Below are positions 58,082 through 64,000 of a stretch of 64,000 bases of DNA, in pieces. The notes below the pieces were generated by a model. It saw only the letters and a list, made by a program, of their open reading frames with translations, searched no databases and was not told the origin of the DNA. The position numbers and the translations under genes were made by a program. Origin of the DNA: CAWULT01 sp963923455 (GTDB taxonomy: Bacteria; Acidobacteriota; Vicinamibacteria; Vicinamibacterales; UBA2999); contig CAWULT010000004.1 of NCBI GenBank assembly GCA_963923455.1, positions 1 to 64,000 of the forward strand, in the 5' to 3' direction. Each line of letters opens with the position of its first letter. Position 1 is the stretch's first letter.

Positions 58082-58831
58082 TCAGGCTCCGGCCTTGGCC
58101 TGGTTCGCGACGGCCTGCGCCTTCCGCAGCGCCGCGTCCTGGTCGCCGAGGTAGTACTTCTTCAGCGGCTTCAGATCGTCGTCGAGCTCGTAGACGAGCG
58201 GAATGCCCGTCGGAATGTTGAGCTCGACGATCTCCTGCTCGGAGACCGAGTCCAAATACTTCACGAGCGCCCGCAGACTGTTGCCGTGGGCCGCGATCAG
58301 GACGTTCCTGCCGGCTCGCACGTCCGGTGCGATCGTCTCGTGCCAGTACGGCAGGAAGCGCGCCACCGTGTCCTTGAGCGACTCCGTGAGGGGCAGGTCC
58401 TCGCGCCTGATGCCCGCGTAGCGGCGGTCGTTGCCGGGGTGCCGCGGATCGTCGACCGCGAGCGGCGGCGGCGGGATGTCGTAGCTGCGCCGCCAGATCT
58501 TGACCTGTGCCTCGCCGTGCCTGGCGGCCGTCTCGGCCTTGTTGAGGCCCTGGAGTCCCCCGTAGTGGCGCTCGTTGAGCCGCCATGTGCGGTGTACGGG
58601 CACCCACAGGAGGTCCATCTCGTCCATCGCGATCCAGAGCGTGCGGATGGCGCGCTTCAGCACCGAGGTGTAGGCGACGTCGAACGACAGCCGCTGCGCG
58701 GCCATCAGTCGGCCGGCCTCGGCCGCCTCCTCGCGACCCTTCTCGGTGAGGTCGACGTCCATCCAGCCCGTGAACCGGTTCTCCTTGTTCCAGGCGCTTT
58801 CGCCGTGTCGCAGCAGAACGAGCCTCTTCAT
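58082..58831 (-). CDS. gpmA: 2,3-bisphosphoglycerate-dependent phosphoglycerate mutase
   Basis: A 249-residue glycolytic enzyme converting 3-phosphoglycerate to 2-phosphoglycerate. The phospho-His is in LVLLRHGESAWNKENRFTGW; ERHYGGLQGLNK and the second His in VLIAAHGNSLRALVKYL complete the active site. It has the standard dPGM length. The ATG overlaps the eno stop by four bases (ATGA), so translation is coupled to enolase, the next step in the pathway. Confidence 0.96.
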   Translation of the reverse strand: MKRLVLLRHGESAWNKENRFTGWMDVDLTEKGREEAAEAGRLMAAQRLSFDVAYTSVLKRAIRTLWIAMDEMDLLWVPVHRTWRLNERHYGGLQGLNKAETAARHGEAQVKIWRRSYDIPPPPLAVDDPRHPGNDRRYAGIRREDLPLTESLKDTVARFLPYWHETIAPDVRAGRNVLIAAHGNSLRALVKYLDSVSEQEIVELNIPTGIPLVYELDDDLKPLKKYYLGDQDAALRKAQAVANQAKAGA

Positions 58832-60129
58832 GACCGTGCCTTCAGCTGGCGGATCGCCCCGCGACCCGCGTAGGTGGCCGACGCGCCGAGGGCCTGCTCG
58901 ATGCGCAGCAGCTGGTTGTACTTCGCGACCCGATCGCTGCGGCTCGCCGAGCCGGTCTTGATCTGTCCGGCGGCCGTGCCGACCGCCAGGTCCGCGATCG
59001 TGCTGTCCTCGGTTTCGCCTGAGCGGTGCGAGATGATCGTCGCGTAGCCAGCCTCGCGCGCCATCGCGATCGCGTCGAGCGTTTCCGACACGGTGCCGAT
59101 CTGGTTCAACTTGACCAGAATCGCGTTGCCGACGCCCTCGGTGATGCCGCGGCGGAGGATCTCCGGGTTGGTGACGAACACGTCGTCGCCGACGAGCTGC
59201 ACCGTGTCGCCGAGCGCCCGCGTCAGCGCCTGCCAGCCCGCCCAGTCACCCTCGGCGACGCCGTCCTCGATCGAGATGATCGGATACTGGCGAACCCAGT
59301 CGGCGTAGAGCTCCACCATCTGTTCCGGCGTCCGCGTCGGCTCGCCGGACTTCCGGAACACGTACTTCCCCTGGTCCCAGAGCTCGCTCGACGCCACGTC
59401 GAGCGCCAGGTAGACGTCCCTCCCGGCCGTGAGGCCCGCGCGGGCGATGGCCTCGAGGACGACGTCGAGTGCCTGCTGGTTCGACTTCAGGTTCGGCGCG
59501 AAGCCGCCCTCGTCGCCGACGCCCGTCGAGTAGCCGGCCTTCTTCAGGATCGCGCGCAGCGCGTGGAAGATCTCGGTGCCCGCGCGCAGGGCCTCGGCGA
59601 AGGACGGCAGGCCGACCGGCATCACCATGAACTCCTGCAGGTCGACGCTGCTGTCGGCGTGCGCGCCGCCGTTGAGGATGTTCATCATCGGCACCGGCAG
59701 CGTGTACGGCCCACCCGGCCGGCCGGCCAGCGCGGCCAGGTGCTCGTAGAGAGGCCGACCCTGCCCGGCGGCCGCCGCGCGCGCCGCGGCCATCGAGACG
59801 CCGAGCAGCGCGTTGGCGCCCAGACGGCTCTTGGCCGGCGTGCCGTCGAGCGCGATCATGCGCGCGTCGACCGCGCGCTGATCGAGCGGCTGGCCCACGA
59901 GCGCCGAGGCAAGCTCCCCGTTGACGTGGGCCACGGCCTTCGTGACGCCCTTGCCGAGATAGCGGCCCTTGTCGTCGTCGCGAAGCTCGAGCGCCTCGCG
60001 CTCGCCGGTCGACGCCCCCGACGGGACACCGGCCCGACCGAAGGCGCTGCCCGCCCACAAGTCCACCTCGACCGTCGGGTTGCCGCGGGAGTCGAGAATC
60101 TCCCGGCCCTGGATACGTGAAATCTGCAT
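58828..60129 (-). CDS. eno: Enolase
   Basis: A 433-residue glycolytic enzyme converting 2-phosphoglycerate to phosphoenolpyruvate. Conserved blocks are the N-terminal ILDSRGNPTVEVDL, GGAHADSSVDLQEFMVMP, the general-base region GDEGGFAPNLKS, the Mg ligand SIEDGVAEGDW, KLNQIGTVSETLDA with the catalytic Lys, and SHRSGETEDSTIADLAVG. The ATG at 60129 is set by GGAGA just upstream. It lies 16 bases after the glgC stop and overlaps gpmA by four bases. Confidence 0.97.
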   Translation of the reverse strand: MQISRIQGREILDSRGNPTVEVDLWAGSAFGRAGVPSGASTGEREALELRDDDKGRYLGKGVTKAVAHVNGELASALVGQPLDQRAVDARMIALDGTPAKSRLGANALLGVSMAAARAAAAGQGRPLYEHLAALAGRPGGPYTLPVPMMNILNGGAHADSSVDLQEFMVMPVGLPSFAEALRAGTEIFHALRAILKKAGYSTGVGDEGGFAPNLKSNQQALDVVLEAIARAGLTAGRDVYLALDVASSELWDQGKYVFRKSGEPTRTPEQMVELYADWVRQYPIISIEDGVAEGDWAGWQALTRALGDTVQLVGDDVFVTNPEILRRGITEGVGNAILVKLNQIGTVSETLDAIAMAREAGYATIISHRSGETEDSTIADLAVGTAAGQIKTGSASRSDRVAKYNQLLRIEQALGASATYAGRGAIRQLKARS

Positions 60130-60145
60130 GGTCTCCGTCCGTCTG

Positions 60146-61438
60146 CTACTGGGTCCCGGGCGAGCCCCGGCGATCCGCCTCGGCCTCGTCCCGGAGCGCC
60201 TCGGCGTCGATCGAGCCGACATACGGCTCGTCGTTGGCCGTGACCACCACGACGCCGCCGTCGGTCACGGTGTGCCGCCGCCGGTCCTCGGCGGCATCGA
60301 AGCCGATCACGGCTCCGCGGGGGACGAGCACGTCCCGGTCGATGATGGCGCGGCGGATGCGGGCGTGTCGGCCCACGCGGACGCCCGGCATCAGGATCGA
60401 CTGCTCGATCGTGCCGAAGCTGTGCACGCGGACGTTCGGGCCCAGCACGCTCCCGGTGACACGGCTGCCCGAGACGATGCAGCCGTTCGAGATCACCGAG
60501 TCGAGCGCGTAGCCGCAGCGCCGGCCTTCGTCGCCGAAGACGAACTTCGCCGGCGGCGCCTGGGGCTGATAGGTGCGGAGCGGCCACTCCGGGTCGTACA
60601 GGTTGAACTCCGGGCTCACCTGGCACAGGTCCATGCTCGCCTCGTAGTACGCGTCGAGAGTGCCGATGTCGCGCCAGTACTTCGACGATTTCTTGTTCTC
60701 GTCGTAGAACCGATACGAGAACACGCGGCCCGAGTGGATCAGCGCCGGAATCAGGTTCTTGCCGAAGTCGTGCTGGCTGTCGGGGCTCGCCGCGTCCTCC
60801 TCGAGTGTCCGGACGAGCACGTCCGCCCTGAAGATATAGATCCCCATCGAGGCGAGCGCCAGGTGCGGCGAACCCGGTACCGGGGCCGGGTCGGCGGGCT
60901 TCTCCTGGAATTGCCGGACGCGTTCGTCCTCGTCGATGCCGACGATGCCGAAGCGCCGGCCGTCCTCGACCGGTACCTCGATCGTGGCGAGCGTGACGTC
61001 GGCGTCCTTGTCGAGATGGAACCGCAGCATCTTCGCGTAATCCATCTTGTAGACGTGGTCGCCCGAGAGGACGACGACGTGCTTCGGGGCCTCACGGGTG
61101 ATCGAGTAGAGGTTCTGGTACACCGCGTCGGCCGTGCCCAGGTACCAGTGCTCGCCGACCCGCTTCTGGGGCGGCAGGATCTCGATGAACTCGCCCAGCT
61201 CCTCCGAGACGATGCTCCACGCCATCCGGATGTGCCGGTTGAGCGACAGGGACTTGTACTGCGTGGCGATGAAGATGCGCCGCAGCCCCGAGTTGATGCA
61301 GTTGCTCAGCGTGAAGTCGATGATGCGGTAGGGGCCCCCGAAGTAGACGGCGGGTTTGGCCCGGTCTGCGGTCAGCGGAAACAGCCGCTCGCCGGCCCCA
61401 CCGGCCAGCAGGATGACTAGAACGTCGTCTGGGTGCAT
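60146..61438 (-). CDS. glgC: Glucose-1-phosphate adenylyltransferase
   Basis: A 430-residue nucleotidyltransferase making ADP-glucose, the committed step of glycogen synthesis. The catalytic N-terminal domain has LLAGGAGERLFPLTADRAKPAVYFGG and DFTLSNCINSGLRRI, with VLSGDHVYKMDYAKML at the metal site and EKPADPAPV near the glucose site; a left-handed beta-helix with hexapeptide repeats forms the C-terminus. ATG 61438 has a GGGGGT upstream and begins the usual N-terminus. It is first in the order glgC-eno-gpmA, an uncommon grouping of glycogen synthesis with lower glycolysis. Confidence 0.93.
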   Translation of the reverse strand: MHPDDVLVILLAGGAGERLFPLTADRAKPAVYFGGPYRIIDFTLSNCINSGLRRIFIATQYKSLSLNRHIRMAWSIVSEELGEFIEILPPQKRVGEHWYLGTADAVYQNLYSITREAPKHVVVLSGDHVYKMDYAKMLRFHLDKDADVTLATIEVPVEDGRRFGIVGIDEDERVRQFQEKPADPAPVPGSPHLALASMGIYIFRADVLVRTLEEDAASPDSQHDFGKNLIPALIHSGRVFSYRFYDENKKSSKYWRDIGTLDAYYEASMDLCQVSPEFNLYDPEWPLRTYQPQAPPAKFVFGDEGRRCGYALDSVISNGCIVSGSRVTGSVLGPNVRVHSFGTIEQSILMPGVRVGRHARIRRAIIDRDVLVPRGAVIGFDAAEDRRRHTVTDGGVVVVTANDEPYVGSIDAEALRDEAEADRRGSPGTQ

Positions 61439-61682
61439 CACGTGACCCCCGGGGACCGTCCGATGTCCGCCGAGGGGACCAACAGTGACGCACGAGCCAT
61501 CGGCGGCCAGGCACCGAATGTTAGCACCCGCCGCGGGAGCCGCCGGTCTGAGCATTTACGTGGTGGCGATGGGGTTTTGGGCGTTTGACTTCACGTGACA
61601 TCGCGCCTATGATCGGGCGATTCGGATAGTTATCCACCGTCCTTCCCCCGTGCTCGCCCGGGGTCGAACAGGAGAAGCACTG

Positions 61683-62789
61683 ATGTACATCCGTCGGGTT
61701 CTCGTCCTCAGCGCCGCCGCGGTGCTGGTGGCATCCGCGCTGCCGGCCCTGGCCCAGCGGAACAACAACGCGCCGAAGCGCAGTCAGGCGGAGCAGGCGG
61801 ACATCGAGACCCTGGTGCGCCTGGTGGACACGTCCTTGACCAGCGAACCGGTCGTGACGGCCGGCGCGGCGGATGCGGCCCCGGCACTGGCGGCGAAGGA
61901 AGCGTCGACGGGCGACATCAAGGTCGCGTGGGAGTCGAACCACTTCGTCAAGGGGCAGGATGGCAGCACCTACATCCCGTACACCCTGGCGGTGGACAAG
62001 AACGCCCTCGGCAAGAACGCCGCCTTCTACGTGAGGGTGCTGGATGCCGCCCAGGCGCAGGCGTTCGGCGCATCGATGGCCAGCGCCAACAAGGACGGCA
62101 AGCCCGCCGCGCGCCCGACCTTCGCGTGGGACAACATCAGCTTCATCGAGACGCCTGACGACGGCAAGCTGTCGCGGGCGATCCAGTTGAAGCCGGGCAA
62201 GTACGTCGCCTTCTTCGCGTTCAAGGAAAAGGGCAAGGACGAGAAGAAGAAGGAGAAGAACGCGCCGCCCGTGAAGACCGGGCTGCTCCGGCGGGAGATC
62301 GTGGTTCCCGAGTACAACGCGGTCGACCTCGGTACGAGCAGCGTCATCCTGGCCAAGGCCGTGGAGCCGATGGCCAAGGCGCTCTCGCCGCAGGAGCAGG
62401 AGTCGAACCCCTACGTGTTCGGACCGATGCGGATCGTGCCGCAGTTCGACGGCAAGTACTCGAAGGCCGGCGAGCTCAACGTGATCTTCTGGATCTACGG
62501 GGCGCGCGAGGCGACCGGCGGGAAGCCGGACGTGACGGTCGATTTCGCGTTCCACCAGAAGCTGCCCGAGGGCGGCGAGAAGTACTTCAACCGGACGGCG
62601 CCGCAGGCGCTCAACGGCGAAACGCTGCCGCCGGAGTTCAGCGTGGCGGCCGGACACCAGCTGCCGGGCAGTCTGGTGGTGCCGCTCGCGAGCTTCCCGG
62701 CCGGCGACTACCGGCTCGAGATCAAGGTGACCGACAAGCCTTCCGGCCGTACGGTCACGCAGAACGCCGCGTTCACGGTCACGCAGTAG
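61683..62789 (+). CDS. Secreted protein of unknown function
   Basis: A 368-residue exported protein. The signal peptide ends near ALPALAQ (about residue 25). A low-complexity Asn/Ala-rich stretch is followed by two beta-rich regions: residues about 85-215 with a Lys/Glu-rich loop (KEKGKDEKKKEKNAPP), and about 220-368 with NVIFWIYGAREATGG and a C-terminal Ig-like strand set (AGDYRLEIKVTDKPSGRTVTQNAAFTV). No catalytic motif is recognised. The ATG at 61683 is fixed by AGGAGAA eight bases upstream. A 10-bp hairpin follows. The 61439-61682 gap contains its promoter region; no clear -10/-35 pair could be assigned. Confidence 0.75.
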   Translation: MYIRRVLVLSAAAVLVASALPALAQRNNNAPKRSQAEQADIETLVRLVDTSLTSEPVVTAGAADAAPALAAKEASTGDIKVAWESNHFVKGQDGSTYIPYTLAVDKNALGKNAAFYVRVLDAAQAQAFGASMASANKDGKPAARPTFAWDNISFIETPDDGKLSRAIQLKPGKYVAFFAFKEKGKDEKKKEKNAPPVKTGLLRREIVVPEYNAVDLGTSSVILAKAVEPMAKALSPQEQESNPYVFGPMRIVPQFDGKYSKAGELNVIFWIYGAREATGGKPDVTVDFAFHQKLPEGGEKYFNRTAPQALNGETLPPEFSVAAGHQLPGSLVVPLASFPAGDYRLEIKVTDKPSGRTVTQNAAFTVTQ

Positions 62790-62810
62790 CGCCGCGTCCC
62801 GAGTTCCCGA

Positions 62811-62839
62811 GGCGGAGGCCGCTGTCCGTGGCCTCCGCC
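62811..62839 (+). terminator. 10-bp hairpin after the secreted protein gene
   Basis: GGCGGAGGCC (62811-62820) pairs perfectly with GGCCTCCGCC (62830-62839) around a nine-base loop, 21 bases after the stop codon at 62789. There is no T-tract. Confidence 0.55.
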
Positions 62840-62877
62840 CGTGCGGCCCACACGCGGGGATACGAAAGGGCAGGGTC

Positions 62878-64000
62878 ATGACAGGTAGCCCGTCGTCTCG
62901 CTGGCGCGTCCTCGCGGCCGCGGTGTGCCTGGCCAGCCCCTCCGTCGCCTTCGCTCAGCATCCGGGTTGGTCCCGGCCCGAGCCGGTCACCGAGGTCGCC
63001 GACGTGGCCCCCGGCGAGCTCGCCGGCGTGGTGCGAGACAGCGCCGGGCAGCCGCTGGCCGGGGTCGTCGTGTCCGCGATCGGGTCCACCACGGCGTTCG
63101 CCGTGTCGGATCGCGACGGGCGCTTTCTGCTGCGCGGGCTCCCGGCCGGGCCCTATCTGATTCGTGCGCATCTGCAGGGATACGTGCCCGCACGCGGCCG
63201 TCTGCAGCAGATCGCCGTAGGCACTCGCAGCACGGCACTGATCACCTTGACCCGTCAGGGAGATACGGGCGCCCCAGCGGTGCTCGAAGCCGGCGTTGGC
63301 GGGTCCGGGACGACCGCCTCTGCGCCCCGAACGGCCGAGACGGAAGCGGAACACGATCACGGCGAGCTGGCTTGGCGCCTGCGGCATGCCCGTCGCAGCG
63401 TGCTGCGTGAGGCCACGGCATCGGCGGCCGGGGCCGATGGCGCGCCCGGTGACGACGAGCCTTCGCTGTTCGGAGAGTCGGTCGGCAGCCTGGCCAGGGC
63501 CGTGGACACCTCCGCACGCCTGGCGACGGCGCTCTTCGCGGACCTCGAACTGCAGGGGCAGTTGAACCTCTTGACCTCGGCCTCGTTCGATCGGCCCGAG
63601 GAACTGTTCTCGTCCACGGCGGGCCTGCCACGCAGCGTCGCGTACCTGGCGCTCTCGGCACCGGCGGCCCGCGGGGAGTGGCGCGCGCGCGGCGCGATTA
63701 CCCAGGGCGACCTCTCCTCCTGGCTCGTTGCGGGGACCTTCACGAGTCAGTCGAGCGGTGCGCACGCGTACGAGGCCGGTTTCTCCTACGGCATGCAGCG
63801 GTATTTCGGGGCCAACGCCGAGGCGCTGGCGGCCCTGCGCGACGGCAGCCGCAACGCGGCCGCCGTGTACGCGTACGATACGTGGCGGCTGACGCCCCGT
63901 GTCAGGGTCGGCTTCGGAGGTGAGTACGCCAGCTACGACTACCTGCCGCAGGCCGCCCTTCTGAGTCCGCGGATCAGCGTGTCAGTGAAGCCCGTGGATG
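62878..64000 (+). CDS. Exported protein with carboxypeptidase-regulatory-like domain, partial (possible outer-membrane receptor)
   Basis: The open frame runs from ATG 62878 through the right edge of the window (374 codons seen, no stop). A signal peptide ends near VAFAQ (about residue 25). Residues about 45-125 form a carboxypeptidase-regulatory-like beta-sandwich (LAGVVRDSAGQPLAGVVVSAIG, FLLRGLPAGPYLIRAHLQGY). The rest alternates beta strands and loops (ARGAITQGDLSSWLVAGTF, YEAGFSYGMQRYF, TPRVRVGFGGEYASYDYLP) as in an outer-membrane barrel. The layout resembles Acidobacteriota TonB-dependent-receptor-like proteins, but no plug domain is seen in the available part. An AGGG lies just upstream of the start. 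Confidence 0.7.
   Translation, partial: MTGSPSSRWRVLAAAVCLASPSVAFAQHPGWSRPEPVTEVADVAPGELAGVVRDSAGQPLAGVVVSAIGSTTAFAVSDRDGRFLLRGLPAGPYLIRAHLQGYVPARGRLQQIAVGTRSTALITLTRQGDTGAPAVLEAGVGGSGTTASAPRTAETEAEHDHGELAWRLRHARRSVLREATASAAGADGAPGDDEPSLFGESVGSLARAVDTSARLATALFADLELQGQLNLLTSASFDRPEELFSSTAGLPRSVAYLALSAPAARGEWRARGAITQGDLSSWLVAGTFTSQSSGAHAYEAGFSYGMQRYFGANAEALAALRDGSRNAAAVYAYDTWRLTPRVRVGFGGEYASYDYLPQAALLSPRISVSVKPVD

Overview
The window is a chromosomal stretch of a high-GC Gram-negative-type bacterium. The gene set fits Acidobacteriota, probably a Vicinamibacteria-like lineage: VWFA-related secreted proteins, an OmpA/peptidoglycan-binding protein, several secreted metallo- and serine peptidases (M1, M49, S9, M23), SpoIIE-type phosphatases, and a carboxypeptidase-regulatory-domain outer-membrane-type protein running off the right edge. 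The lineage is inferred from gene content; the window has no rRNA. No tRNA, rRNA, IS element, prophage or CRISPR array was recognised. Coding density is very high and the only geneless stretch over 300 bases is the left edge (1-327).

Layout. 1-6.4 kb is signalling: a FliA-like sigma factor whose 3' end overlaps a PAS/histidine kinase/receiver hybrid tail to tail, a GGDEF diguanylate cyclase, FabZ, and a GAF-GAF-SpoIIE phosphatase. 6.6-14.6 kb (minus strand) holds glutamine synthetase, a membrane GAF protein, CcdA, an orphan NuoG-like subunit and a noncanonical M1 peptidase. 14.7-16.3 kb is a decayed iron-uptake locus (PiuC remnant plus PepSY membrane protein with an operator-like palindrome). 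16.4-20 kb has a second SpoIIE phosphatase and two PLP enzymes. 20.2-23.3 kb encodes envelope proteins (VWA, OmpA, CHRD). 23.5-32.7 kb has an SDR, a DPP-IV-type S9 peptidase, a beta-CASP metallo-hydrolase, and a tightly coupled M49 peptidase-aminotransferase-MalQ run. 32.8-41.7 kb has GlnRS, RmuC, an M23 lipoprotein, the DUF1015-SerC pair, PcnB and a TPR protein. 41.8-48.6 kb has PolA, a lipoprotein, a BON protein with a sigma54-like promoter, a ZIP transporter, a VWA protein and a methyltransferase-like protein. 48.6-54.2 kb has inositol-phosphate synthase, a small membrane protein, acetyl-CoA synthetase, an orphan MacB/LolD-type ATPase and a secreted protein. 54.3-57.5 kb is a methylmalonyl-CoA mutase large subunit coupled to two Opp/Dpp ATPases. 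58-61.4 kb is a glgC-eno-gpmA operon, followed by two exported proteins.

Metabolically the region links ammonium assimilation (glnA), amino-acid and peptide turnover (aminotransferases, serC, secreted peptidases), glycogen and lower glycolysis (glgC, malQ, eno, gpmA), and acetate and propionate carbon entry (acsA, mutase).

The most striking signal is in expression architecture. About eighteen genes, nearly all first in their transcription unit, carry a -10-like TAnnnT hexamer 6-11 bases before the start codon and lack a Shine-Dalgarno sequence, so their mRNAs should be leaderless or nearly so. At four divergent gene pairs the two -10 hexamers overlap as one symmetric element. Genes with a clear Shine-Dalgarno are mostly exported proteins or internal operon members. 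Several start codons here (including four GTG starts) were chosen on this basis and are marked as such.
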